Positions 55,864-64,000 of a stretch of 64,000 bases of DNA are shown one piece after another. The stretch comes from Flavobacterium hydrocarbonoxydans (GTDB lineage Bacteria; Bacteroidota; Bacteroidia; Flavobacteriales; Flavobacteriaceae). The notes below the pieces were generated by a model. That model had not been told where the DNA came from. It worked only from the letters and a program-made list of their open reading frames with translations, and made no database searches. Location of the stretch: the NCBI RefSeq assembly GCF_009789235.1, contig NZ_WSTB01000003.1:310001-374000 (forward strand). Direction: 5' to 3'. The translations under genes and the position numbers were made by a program. Positions within the stretch are counted from its first letter, which is position 1. The number at the start of each line of letters is the position of its first letter.

Positions 55864-57387
55864 ATGAAAAAATTAAGTATTTCGTTATTAACCTTAATGA
55901 TGCTTTTTGCAAGTTGCAATAATGATGAAAATTCAAACAACGAAGAACCAGAAGTTGTTGTTAATGAAAATCCTGCCACTTTTAAAGAAATCGGATCCAT
56001 CACAATTGGTGGTGAAGCTGCAGCTGAAATAACAGCTTATGACGAAAAAACAAAAAAACTTTTTACAGTAAATAACAGCGGAACAAACCAAATTGATGTT
56101 ATTGATTTGACTGATCCAACAAAACCAACCAAAATTGGAAAAATCGATTTAACTCCGTACGAAGGAGCTTCAAACAGTGTTTCAATTTTTGATGGAAAAT
56201 TAGCTGTGGCTTTAGAATCTACAGTTAACAAACAAGCAAACGGAAAAGTTGTTGTTTTTAATACTACAGATTATAGTCTAATCAAACAAATCACGGTTGG
56301 TGCGCTACCGGATATGGTTACTTTTTCTCCTGACGGAAAATATATTATGACAGCTAACGAAGGTGAACCCAATACCGATTATTCGCAAGATCCAAACGGA
56401 ACGATTTCTATTATTGAAGTAGCTAATAATTATGCTGTTACTACTTTGGATTTCGCTTCTTTCAGCGGTCAGGCAGCGACTCTGAAAAAAGATGGTTTTA
56501 GAATTTCAAGCTTTGCAAAATCTTTCGCTCAGGATGTTGAACCAGAATATGTAACGATTTCTGATGACTCGAAAACAGCCTGGGTAACCCTGCAAGAAAA
56601 CAATGGTGTTGCCAAAGTAGATTTAGTAACTAAAAAAATTACTGAAATCTTTCCTTTAGGATTTAAAGATTTCAATACGGCTGAAAACGGAATTGATGTA
56701 AGTGATAAAGATGACAAAGTTGCCTTTACACCATGGAAAGTTAAAGGAATGTTTATGCCAGATGCGATCAGTCAATTTTCTTCAAATAGTACAGCTTATT
56801 TTGTTACTGCAAATGAAGGTGATGCCAGAGAATACGACGCGTACACAGACATTGAGAGAATGAAAGATTATACGCTGGATGCAACTGTGTTTCCTGATGC
56901 AGCTACATTAAAATTAGAAACTAATTTAGGAAGATTGAATCTTGTGGCTGATATGGGCGACAAAGATGGAGATGGAGATTTAGACGAAATGGTGAGTTTT
57001 GGCGCACGTTCTTTCACAATCTGGAACGGGACTACCGGAAAAATTGTTTACGATAGCAAAAATGACTTAGACAAAAAATCGCAGGATTTCGGAACGTATG
57101 ATGACAAACGTAGTGATGATAAAGGTGCTGAGCCAGAAGCGGTTGTAGTGGCTAAAATGGGGAATCAAAATATCCTGTTTGTTGGTTTAGAAAGAACTGA
57201 TGCTTTCATGACTTATGATGTTACAAATCCAGCTTCTCCACAATATTTACAAACCGTAAAAACGGGTGATGCACCAGAAGGATTATTGTTTATTCCTGCT
57301 TCTAAAAGTCCAACCAAAAGAAGTTTGATTGTGGTAAGCAGCGAAGGTGATGGTGTTATAAAAATCTATCAGCCGGATTTAAAATAG
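55864..57387 (+). CDS. Choice-of-anchor I family lipoprotein
   Basis: 507 residues. Lipidated Cys18 is followed by an Asn/Glu-rich export tract. A seven-bladed propeller carries LVIVD-like blades (QIDVIDLTDPTKP, LPDMVTFSPDGKYIMTANEGEPN, PEYVTISDDSKTAWV) and ends in the SxExPxGDAPEGLLF region typical of the family. A DKDGDGDLDE loop at about 368-377 is an EF-hand/dockerin-type Ca site. Related proteins are sometimes joined to alkaline phosphatase or 5'-nucleotidase domains, but none is present here. Surface location is likely; the substrate is unknown. Confidence 0.88.
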   Translation: MKKLSISLLTLMMLFASCNNDENSNNEEPEVVVNENPATFKEIGSITIGGEAAAEITAYDEKTKKLFTVNNSGTNQIDVIDLTDPTKPTKIGKIDLTPYEGASNSVSIFDGKLAVALESTVNKQANGKVVVFNTTDYSLIKQITVGALPDMVTFSPDGKYIMTANEGEPNTDYSQDPNGTISIIEVANNYAVTTLDFASFSGQAATLKKDGFRISSFAKSFAQDVEPEYVTISDDSKTAWVTLQENNGVAKVDLVTKKITEIFPLGFKDFNTAENGIDVSDKDDKVAFTPWKVKGMFMPDAISQFSSNSTAYFVTANEGDAREYDAYTDIERMKDYTLDATVFPDAATLKLETNLGRLNLVADMGDKDGDGDLDEMVSFGARSFTIWNGTTGKIVYDSKNDLDKKSQDFGTYDDKRSDDKGAEPEAVVVAKMGNQNILFVGLERTDAFMTYDVTNPASPQYLQTVKTGDAPEGLLFIPASKSPTKRSLIVVSSEGDGVIKIYQPDLK

Positions 57388-57411
57388 TGTGTTTTTTTTT
57401 ATTTTTTTTGC

Positions 57412-57447
57412 AAAAAGGGATCAAATGTAAATTTGGTCCTTTTTTTA
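57412..57447 (+). terminator. Intrinsic terminator
   Basis: AAAAAGGGATCAAAT and ATTTGGTCCTTTTT pair with one bulge and a G-T pair around GTAA, followed by Ts, 25 bp after the lipoprotein stop. The rest of 57448-57611 contains a TAAGTTTG at 57556-57563 that could be a -7 box, but there is no -33 partner. Confidence 0.7.
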
Positions 57448-57611
57448 TTACACCTATAACAGTTATTTACACAAACACCATAAAAAACAGTAATTACATG
57501 GCAATTATATAATATATCACCAAATAGATGGAACATTTCTGCTAAATCATTAAAGTAAGTTTGTATCAAGTTTAAAACAACTTAAAACCAAACTTTAATT
57601 AAACAGATATC

Positions 57612-58874
57612 ATGAAAAAGAAATTAGCATCCCTATCATTTTTATTATTTACATTTGCTGCAAATGCACAAAACATGACCACTACCTCTACTAAAACTAC
57701 TATTGAAAAACCTACATACGACAAATGGTCTATTGAATTGAATGGCGGTATCAACAAACCTACCAAAACAATGACTCCTGGTTACGCTACTGCAACATTT
57801 AACCCTTTCCACGCTGATTTAGGTGTACGTTATATGTTCAATCCTAAATTTGGTTTAAAAATGGATTTTGGATATGATCAATTCAAGGAAAGAGATGACA
57901 CTCCAGAATTTGAAAGCAGAATGCTTAGAACAAGTTTGCAAGGTGTTGTAAATATTGGAAGAGCATTAAATTTTGAAACCTGGACTAATACGATCGGTCT
58001 TTTGGCACATGGTGGATTTGGAGTTTCTCAATTAACAGCTGAAAATGGTTTTGATGGAAAAGATTATATGGGACATGGAATTCTTGGTTTAACAGGACAA
58101 ATCAAATTAAGTAACAGTGTTGCTTTGACTGGAGATTTAACCGGAATTGTTAACGGAAAACAAAACCACAACTTTGATGGAATGGCACCAACAACTACCG
58201 GTTCATTTGATGGAGTATTATTAAACGCTTCTGTTGGTCTGACTTTCTACTTAGGTAAAAACGAAAAACATGCTGACTGGTTTTCAGAAGAAAATGAAAG
58301 ACTGAATAACTTAGAAGACAGAGTGACAACAATCGAAACCAATCTTATCGATACTGATAAAGACGGTGTAGCCGATTTGTATGACTTAGAGCCAAATACT
58401 GTGGGCGGAGTTGCTGTAAATACGAAAGGACAAGCAGTTGATACCAACCAAAATGGTGTTCCGGATGAGTTAGAAAGCTACCTTGAAAAAACATACGGAC
58501 AAAATGGTAAAGGTGCAACAAACAATACTGTTGAAGAATTAATTAACGGTGGATATGTAAATGTGTATTTCGATTTTAATTCTTCGAAACCAACGAATGC
58601 TTCTTTGTCAGGTGTTGACTTCTTAGTTAAATATTTGAAAAACAATCCTGGTAAATCTGCTGATATTATTGGTTATTCTGATGAAATTGGAGGTTCGGGT
58701 TATAATACTGAATTATCAAGAAAAAGAGCTGAAGCGGTTAAAAACGTAGCTATAAATGCAGGAATTGATGCTTCAAGACTGAATGTAATTGCTAACGGTG
58801 AAGATACTTCTGTGAATAAAAATTCGAAAGAAGCACGTCAAATCGTGAGAAGAGTTACTTTTCAGGTGAAATAA
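57612..58874 (+). CDS. OmpA-family outer membrane protein with TSP3 repeats
   Basis: 420 residues. A signal peptide ends near ...AANAQN. Residues 35-215 form an eight-stranded OmpA-type beta-barrel. A coiled segment (NERLNNLEDRVTTIET) leads to thrombospondin-3-like Ca-binding repeats (DTDKDGVADLYDLEPNT, DTNQNGVPDELESYL). The OmpA C-terminal peptidoglycan-binding domain (about 310-420) has YFDFNSSKPTNAS and the NTELSRKRAEAVKN helix with Asp/Arg ligands for diaminopimelate. It anchors the outer membrane to the wall and may act as a slow porin. Monocistronic. Confidence 0.95.
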   Translation: MKKKLASLSFLLFTFAANAQNMTTTSTKTTIEKPTYDKWSIELNGGINKPTKTMTPGYATATFNPFHADLGVRYMFNPKFGLKMDFGYDQFKERDDTPEFESRMLRTSLQGVVNIGRALNFETWTNTIGLLAHGGFGVSQLTAENGFDGKDYMGHGILGLTGQIKLSNSVALTGDLTGIVNGKQNHNFDGMAPTTTGSFDGVLLNASVGLTFYLGKNEKHADWFSEENERLNNLEDRVTTIETNLIDTDKDGVADLYDLEPNTVGGVAVNTKGQAVDTNQNGVPDELESYLEKTYGQNGKGATNNTVEELINGGYVNVYFDFNSSKPTNASLSGVDFLVKYLKNNPGKSADIIGYSDEIGGSGYNTELSRKRAEAVKNVAINAGIDASRLNVIANGEDTSVNKNSKEARQIVRRVTFQVK

Positions 58875-58895
58875 AAATTCTGAATACTATCAATA

Positions 58896-58929
58896 AAAAA
58901 AGGACAAAATGTACATTTTGTCCTTTTTT
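58896..58929. terminator. 34-bp perfect bidirectional terminator
   Basis: Perfect palindrome centred on GTAC (AAAAAAGGACAAAATGT and its complement), between the convergent OmpA and aguB genes, T-run on both strands. Confidence 0.88.
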
Positions 58930-58952
58930 GTTTTTATAAAAAATCGACTGAA

Positions 58953-59840
58953 TTAGTCAATAGCTCTTTTGGTAATATCTCCGAAGAAATCGATTCTTCT
59001 GTCTCTGAAAAATGGCCAGTTCTGACGTACATTTTCCTGTAGATCCAAATCTACTTCGGCAATTAGAATTTCTTCCTGATCGTGAGAAGCCTGTGCTAAA
59101 ATCTCACCCTGAGGTCCTGCGATAAACGAAGCTCCCCAAAACTGAATCCCCTCAGTTCCTTCGATATATTTTTCTAAACCAATTCGGTTAGCAGCAGCCA
59201 CGAAAACTCCGTTGGCTACAGCGTGTCCTTTCATAACATTCATCCAGGCACCGTATTGATTTTCTCCGTATTGTTCTTTTTCTTTAGGATGCCATCCAAT
59301 TGCGGTTGGGTAAAACAATACTTCAGCACCTTTTAGGGCAGTAATACGAGCTGCTTCCGGATACCATTGATCCCAGCAAATAAGCGTTCCTACTTTTCCT
59401 TTTTTAGTTTCGATAGCTTTAAAACCTAAATCTCCCGGTGTAAAATAGAATTTTTCGTAGAAATGCGGATCGTCCGGAATGTGCATTTTGCGGTATAATC
59501 CAGCTTCTGTTCCGTCTGTATCAATGATATAGGCGCTATTGTGGTAAATTCCTGCCATTCTTTTTTCGAAGAAAGGAACGATGATTACTACTCCTAATTC
59601 TTTTGCCAATGCACTAAAAGCAATAAATGAAGTACTGTAAAGCGGTTCTGCTAATGCAAAATTATCTACATCTTCGCTTTGACAAAAATAATGACTGCTG
59701 TACAATTCCGGTAATAAGATTACTTCTGCACCTTTGGCAGCGGCATCTTTTACCCAACTGATACATTTTTTAAGGTTATTTTCGGCAACGTCGTTAAGAT
59801 TCAACTGAATAACGGCTATTTTGTATTTTCTATTCGGCAT
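58953..59840 (-). CDS. aguB: N-carbamoylputrescine amidase
   Basis: 295 residues from the ATG at 59840 (MPNRKYKIAVIQ); an ATG at 59861 adds seven residues. Nitrilase-family Glu-Lys-Cys triad: Glu in LLPELYSS, Lys in LYRKMHIPDD and Cys in TLICWDQWYPEAAR. The FYEKFYFTPGD and GWHPKEKEQYGENQ blocks are specific to AguB. It hydrolyses N-carbamoylputrescine to putrescine, CO2 and ammonia, completing the pathway started by AguA at 54632-55672. Confidence 0.95.
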   Translation of the reverse strand: MPNRKYKIAVIQLNLNDVAENNLKKCISWVKDAAAKGAEVILLPELYSSHYFCQSEDVDNFALAEPLYSTSFIAFSALAKELGVVIIVPFFEKRMAGIYHNSAYIIDTDGTEAGLYRKMHIPDDPHFYEKFYFTPGDLGFKAIETKKGKVGTLICWDQWYPEAARITALKGAEVLFYPTAIGWHPKEKEQYGENQYGAWMNVMKGHAVANGVFVAAANRIGLEKYIEGTEGIQFWGASFIAGPQGEILAQASHDQEEILIAEVDLDLQENVRQNWPFFRDRRIDFFGDITKRAID

Positions 59841-59929
59841 GACATAAAATTTAGAGTGCAAAAATAGTAATTTTTTAAAGGAATGACAACAGTCAAATTA
59901 CACCGAAGTTGTTTCTTATAAAAATAAAA

Positions 59930-60012
59930 GCCCTAGCCCCGATAGAAGCGAAAATCCTTTTGTGCCGGGGTTCGGCACAAAAGATTGAAGCGGATAGCGG
60001 GAAATAGCTCCT
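59930..60012 (-). repeat. Dispersed palindromic element, copy 2
   Basis: Same element as 49084-49164 in reverse orientation. Stem TTTTGTGCCG (59958-59967) and CGGCACAAAA (59973-59982). Relative to copy 1, the inner pair is changed on both arms so that pairing is kept, and the loop stays the same on the same-sense strand. It lies between aguB and the CcsBA gene. Confidence 0.85.
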
Positions 60013-60050
60013 AATTAAAATTACATTTTTTAGATTCTAAACTCTAAAAT

Positions 60051-60084
60051 AAAAAAAGGTCCAACTGTAAAGCTGAACCTTTTG
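60051..60084 (-). terminator. Terminator of the CcsBA gene
   Basis: On the minus strand AAAAGGTTCA and TGGACCTTTT pair with one mismatch and are followed by TTTATTTT, 22 bp after the stop. Confidence 0.75.
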
Positions 60085-60106
60085 ATGTGAATTAATAATA
60101 TGTTTT

Positions 60107-63100
60107 TTATTTTTTGAAATGCTTGCGATAACCTGGATATGTTATAGCACCAATTACGGCAATGGTTCCAAGTGAATAATAAATCCAGTCTAATGAATGT
60201 GCTTCACCGCTTGCGTAAGAGTGTAATCCTACTAAGTGAAAGTTTACTCCGTAATATGTAAATAAAATTGAAATAAAGGCAAACATACTCATTAGATTAA
60301 AAACCCATTTGTTGCGCAATGCCGGTACAAAACGTGCGTGAATTACGAACGCATAAATCATAATCGAGATTAATGCCCAGGTTTCTTTTGGATCCCAACC
60401 CCAGTAACGCCCCCAGCTTTCGTTGGCCCATTGTCCTCCAAGGAAGTTTCCGATGGTTAACATGATTAAACCAATGGTAAGTGACATTTCGTTGATATAG
60501 GTGATTTCTTTGATGTTCAAATCCATTTTGGTTTTGTTGTTTTTATTGGTAAAGAAAATCAACAACAGAGCCACAAAACCAAGAATAAAACTAAGTGCAA
60601 ACGGTCCGTAACTCGCAACGATTACCGCAACGTGAATCATTAACCAATACGAATTAAGAACAGGTTGTAAATTGGCAATTTCCGGGTCGATCCAGTTTAG
60701 ATTTGCAGCCATAAAAATCATTGAAGTTACAAAAGCCGCTGAAGCTACAGTTAGTTTTGATTTTCTATCAAATGCTAAACCAAAGAACATGGTTGCCCAA
60801 GCTACATAAACAATAGATTCGTAGGCATTACTCCAGGGTGCGTGACCTGAAATGTACCAACGGGCAATTAAATCAAGTGTATGAAGTGCAAATATTAATC
60901 CGATTAAAATATGGAAACCATTTACTATAATGCGTAAAAATTTTTTATCGAAGAAAATAGTAAATATTGTAAAAATCAACATTAAAATCCCCGCCATTGA
61001 ATACCAATACGTCATTTTTGGTAAAATATCATAGGTATTATAAGCAATCTCAAGATCTATTTTATCTTCGCTTGGACGCACTTTAGCTCCGAATTTCTTT
61101 TGGAAACCGTTGATACTTTCTACTAATTCATCAGCATTTTTGAAATCTTTTTCGATAGAACCGCTGTTGAGTGCACTAAAGTACAAAGGCAGAATTTGCT
61201 TTACATAGGTAGAATCCATTCCTTTTAAGTTAACATTTCCTCTTTCCAGATACGAAATCCATTTGTTGTTTGGATCGTTCGGGACCGGGAATATTTTCAG
61301 GATGCTTCCGCTCAGGGCAGATTCCATCAGGTTTACTTTTTTATCGGTTTCGATAAAGTCTTTTTCAAACTGATTTGGATTTGCCGCTTTGTAAGCTTCT
61401 TCCAGATATTTCGTTAATTTATAGTTTCCGTTGCTGTCAAAAAACTTTACAAAAGGAGCAAATTTTGCTTTTTTATCTACTCCAACAATTTTACGAATAC
61501 TATCATTTCCTGATCGCAAATGAATAATTGGAACCTGAATCCAGATATCTCCGTATTGTGTCATCGACAAAAATACCTGATCAGAATTCATTCCGTTATA
61601 GGTATCACTGTGGCTTACTTTTCGAAGCAATTCCGACGAAAAAGTATTAACAGGCTTCATTCTACCGCCCGCATCCTGAATAATCAAACGGCCAAATTTA
61701 GCCGCATGTGCTTCCGGTGCTTTGTAAACATTTAATAAAGAATCGATTTGTTTTTGACTTGGCGGACGCGTCACGTGATTGGCGTGATCGTTCGGGTCTT
61801 CGTTGTGTTTGTGGTCATGTTCGTGTACGTGAGGTGATTGCGCAAAACCACTCAAACTGAACATTAGAACCAAAATCGTAATCAGTTTTTCCTTTTTGAT
61901 TTTAGTTTTTTCTAATTTACGTTTCAAATCGGCAAAACGAGAATGTTTGGTAAACATAATGGCCATCAATCCCAAGTATAACATAAAATATCCAAAATAT
62001 GTGATTGAAGTTCCCCAGAAATCATGGTTTACGGATAGAATTGTTCCTTTTTCGTCCGGATCAAATCCTGACTGAAAAAAGCGGTATCCTTTGTGATCTA
62101 AAACGTGATTCATGTAAATATCAGCATCAAAAGTTTCAGTAGAATCCTGAACGGTAACTTTACTTTCGAAAGCCGAATAACTTTTCTCTGTTCCCGGGTA
62201 TTTGGTCGCAATAAAATCGTTTAATCTGATTTTAAAAGGCGTTGTATAAGCTTTACTTCCAAAGAATAAAGTATAATCGATATTACCAATTTTTACCGAT
62301 TTTGGTTCTCCTTGTCTTCCTTTAGAACCCAAAAGTGTAATTTCTTTTTCTTCTCCGCCCGCTTTCAATTTTACAATCAAAGCATCATTATGGTTTTTTG
62401 CTTTAAAATCATTATCCGATTCGTAAGTAATAGTTCCGCGCATGGCTGGATCAGGAAAAACGATTCGGATATCGCCAATACTGTATAACGAACGCATCAT
62501 CAGAGGCTGAATATTATCTTTGGTTACATCACCTTGAAGTTTGTCTGCCATTCGCATAAAAGTTCCTTCAAAAGGAGTTTGAATGGTGTATTTTTCACCC
62601 GTTGTATTAATGTTGATAGCACCCGCAGTTGGTTTATTCAAAGCGAATAAAACATTGTGAATATTCTGAACTTCTCCTTCTTTCAGGAAATGTTCTTCAC
62701 GTCCGCCAGAACCTGCTTCTACCAATTTGATGTATAAAATTCCGTTTGGGTCTGGTTTTACTATTTCTTTGGCACCCATGATATAGTTTGAGTAACTTAC
62801 TTCGAAAGGCGTTTCGTCAAATTTTCCAGACATGGAAAAATCATTATTGGTAACTGGAGATAACAAAAGACTTTTCTCGAAAGATCTTCTTCTCATTTGA
62901 CCTTGATATTCCCCATCAGCAAAAACGGTTAAGTATGTTTTTTCAGAAAGAATCTGGTTTTCTGCCGCTCCTTCTCGAATTGGCATTACACCTTCATAAC
63001 TAATATAGCGTGTAATAAAAGCGCCTAACAGAATAAAAATAAAGGCAATGTGCAGTATAAACGTTGCCCATTTTTCTTTTTTTAATAGTTGATAACGTTT

Positions 63101-63298
63101 AATGTTTCCGAAGAAATTAATTAAAAAGAAAACCATTATTGCCTCGAACCACCAGGTATTATAAATTAAAATTCGGGCTGTATCTGTATTGTACTTGCTT
63201 TCTATAAAAGTTCCGACACCCATTGCGATTGCAAATGTTAAAAAAAGAACGGCCATTAATCGTGTAGAAAACAAAAAAGAGAATATTTTTTTATCCAT
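60107..63298 (-). CDS. ccsBA: Fused CcsBA-type cytochrome c assembly protein (ResB-ResC)
   Basis: About 1,063 residues from the ATG at 63298 (MDKKIFSFLFS); an ATG at 63358 adds 20 residues without membrane character. The N-terminal ResB half has membrane helices and a large periplasmic region. A central His-rich stretch at about 486-507 (HVHEHDHKHNEDPNDH) is followed by a second periplasmic segment. The C-terminal ResC/CcsA half has the haem-handling WGRYWGWDPKETWALIS motif and several His residues in helices (VIHARF, NFHLVGLHSY). It exports haem and attaches it to c-type apocytochromes in system II. Fusion is normal in Bacteroidota. The monocistronic gene is divergent from the GH28 gene. Confidence 0.93.
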   Translation of the reverse strand: MDKKIFSFLFSTRLMAVLFLTFAIAMGVGTFIESKYNTDTARILIYNTWWFEAIMVFFLINFFGNIKRYQLLKKEKWATFILHIAFIFILLGAFITRYISYEGVMPIREGAAENQILSEKTYLTVFADGEYQGQMRRRSFEKSLLLSPVTNNDFSMSGKFDETPFEVSYSNYIMGAKEIVKPDPNGILYIKLVEAGSGGREEHFLKEGEVQNIHNVLFALNKPTAGAININTTGEKYTIQTPFEGTFMRMADKLQGDVTKDNIQPLMMRSLYSIGDIRIVFPDPAMRGTITYESDNDFKAKNHNDALIVKLKAGGEEKEITLLGSKGRQGEPKSVKIGNIDYTLFFGSKAYTTPFKIRLNDFIATKYPGTEKSYSAFESKVTVQDSTETFDADIYMNHVLDHKGYRFFQSGFDPDEKGTILSVNHDFWGTSITYFGYFMLYLGLMAIMFTKHSRFADLKRKLEKTKIKKEKLITILVLMFSLSGFAQSPHVHEHDHKHNEDPNDHANHVTRPPSQKQIDSLLNVYKAPEAHAAKFGRLIIQDAGGRMKPVNTFSSELLRKVSHSDTYNGMNSDQVFLSMTQYGDIWIQVPIIHLRSGNDSIRKIVGVDKKAKFAPFVKFFDSNGNYKLTKYLEEAYKAANPNQFEKDFIETDKKVNLMESALSGSILKIFPVPNDPNNKWISYLERGNVNLKGMDSTYVKQILPLYFSALNSGSIEKDFKNADELVESINGFQKKFGAKVRPSEDKIDLEIAYNTYDILPKMTYWYSMAGILMLIFTIFTIFFDKKFLRIIVNGFHILIGLIFALHTLDLIARWYISGHAPWSNAYESIVYVAWATMFFGLAFDRKSKLTVASAAFVTSMIFMAANLNWIDPEIANLQPVLNSYWLMIHVAVIVASYGPFALSFILGFVALLLIFFTNKNNKTKMDLNIKEITYINEMSLTIGLIMLTIGNFLGGQWANESWGRYWGWDPKETWALISIMIYAFVIHARFVPALRNKWVFNLMSMFAFISILFTYYGVNFHLVGLHSYASGEAHSLDWIYYSLGTIAVIGAITYPGYRKHFKK

Positions 63299-63482
63299 TT
63301 CTGAGGAATTACATTGTATAAAAGTGGCACAAAAGTACTTAAAAATGTTGAGTTCCAATATTTGATATTTGTTAATAAAAACTAAAAAAGGGCATTCGGT
63401 TTTACGAGAACGGCTTAAATTATCAGTATAAATTTACAAAAGCAGAAAGTGTATTATTTTTCGAATTCTAATTAATTTTTTA

Positions 63483-63490
63483 TAGATTTG
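63483..63490 (+). promoter_or_regulatory. Candidate -7 box of the GH28 gene
   Basis: TAGATTTG fits TAnnTTTG. A -33 TTG at the usual distance is not seen, so activation or another spacing may be needed. The operator at 63491-63504 abuts it. The rest of the 307-bp divergent spacer is AT-rich. Confidence 0.45.
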
Positions 63491-63504
63491 TGTAATCGAT
63501 TACA
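63491..63504. promoter_or_regulatory. LacI-type 14-bp palindromic operator
   Basis: TGTAATCGATTACA is a perfect palindrome with the central CG step characteristic of LacI-family operators. It begins right after the -7 box, covering the likely transcription start, so repression is the natural reading. The regulator itself is not in the window. Confidence 0.65.
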
Positions 63505-63605
63505 TTATTGATTTAAAAATTAAAAAGAGCTAATTTTATGCTTTAAATAATAAATCACGATACCTATTTAAAACTTTACTATCCAACCGAATATAATTTA
63601 AAAGA

Positions 63606-64000
63606 ATGAAAACAAAACCAACGAACCTTTTATGCCTCGCTTTTGCCATTTTGGCTACTGGCTTTTCAAATCAAATTGCAGCTCAAAATTCGAATAGTTA
63701 TGATACGTATGCCAATATCGAATTTAAAATGCCAAAAGTACAGGAACCTGTAATCCCGAATAATAGTGTAAATCTTAAAGATTTTGGCGCTGTAAATAGT
63801 GGTTACGTCTTAAATACAAAAGCATTTGCCGATGCCATTGATGCTTTATCTAAAAAAGGCGGTGGAAAATTGATAATCCCTCCAGGAATCTGGCTTACGG
63901 GTCCCATTATCCTAAAAAGTAACTTAGAATTGCATGCTGAAACGGGTGCTTTAATTAAATTTTCGACTGACAAAAGTTTGTATCCGATTATCGAAACCAG
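63606..64000 (+). CDS. Secreted GH28 polygalacturonase-like enzyme, 5' part only
   Basis: 131 codons to the right edge, open frame. A signal peptide ends near ...NQIAAQ. NLKDFGAVNSGYVLNTKAFA, KKGGGKLIIPPGIWLTGPI and LKSNLELHAETGALIKF form the N-terminal beta-helix entry typical of Bacteroidota GH28 exo- or endo-polygalacturonases. The catalytic Asp residues would lie beyond the window. A LacI-type operator upstream fits control by a pectin-derived sugar acid. Confidence 0.88.
   Translation, partial: MKTKPTNLLCLAFAILATGFSNQIAAQNSNSYDTYANIEFKMPKVQEPVIPNNSVNLKDFGAVNSGYVLNTKAFADAIDALSKKGGGKLIIPPGIWLTGPIILKSNLELHAETGALIKFSTDKSLYPIIET

Noticed and set aside
57556..57563. TAAGTTTG as the OmpA promoter -7 box
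   Set aside because: No TTG lies 17-23 bp upstream, so I could not support a full promoter.

Overview
The window looks like a chromosomal segment of a Flavobacterium-type member of the Bacteroidota. The support is AT-rich DNA, a SusC/SusD pair with a hybrid two-component regulator, two proteins with visible type IX secretion (T9SS) C-terminal sorting domains, and promoters of the TTTG-N17/19-TAnnTTTG form. I saw no rRNA, tRNA, CRISPR array, insertion sequence or phage gene. No contig-scale sign of horizontal transfer is visible.

Positions 1-12,400 hold three large secreted polysaccharide hydrolases on the minus strand: a GH18 chitinase cut by the left edge, a GH64 beta-1,3-glucanase and a GH16 laminarinase-like enzyme. 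They are followed by a membrane-anchored propeller/Y_Y_Y/LuxR-HTH regulator. Chitinase plus two beta-1,3-glucanases suggests attack on fungal or oomycete walls. The GH18 and GH64 proteins carry almost the same crystallin-like + ricin-like + CBM6 tail. Positions 12,800-20,600 hold scattered genes: a cupin, an AraC regulator, a GH2 beta-galactosidase, a TlpA-like thioredoxin, two small ORFs and an ArsR-OYE operon.

Positions 20,666-37,349 form a complete polysaccharide utilisation locus. In transcription order on the minus strand it runs SusC, SusD, a clan GH-A hydrolase, a GH43-like propeller, a GH93-like propeller with a CBM9-like tail, a GH43, an aldose 1-epimerase and a second GH43. A divergent 1,316-residue hybrid two-component sensor (HTCS) lies beyond SusC. 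The enzyme set fits an arabinose-rich glycan such as arabinan. The operon is punctuated by strong hairpins, one exactly between susD and the first enzyme gene.

Positions 37,389-49,727 hold a MocR/EamA divergent pair, a bestrophin, a universal-stress-like protein, an OmpR/HAMP-kinase pair, two tandem paralogues I do not recognise, aspartase, a pentapeptide-repeat protein and an acetyltransferase. The most unusual DNA is at 45,808-46,605: a 21-bp-register tandem array built from alternating half-units (a 42-bp dimer), with a homogenised 8-dimer core and diverged flanks and no register slip. Positions 49,743-64,000 are mostly housekeeping: a frameshifted GMP reductase, MiaE, GlyA, fumarylacetoacetase, the agmatine-to-putrescine enzymes AguA and AguB, a choice-of-anchor I lipoprotein, an OmpA-family porin and a fused CcsBA cytochrome c assembly protein. 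The start of a GH28 polygalacturonase preceded by a LacI-type palindrome closes the window. Several intergenic spaces hold dispersed Flavobacterium-style repeats, including two copies of a hairpin element with compensatory base changes.
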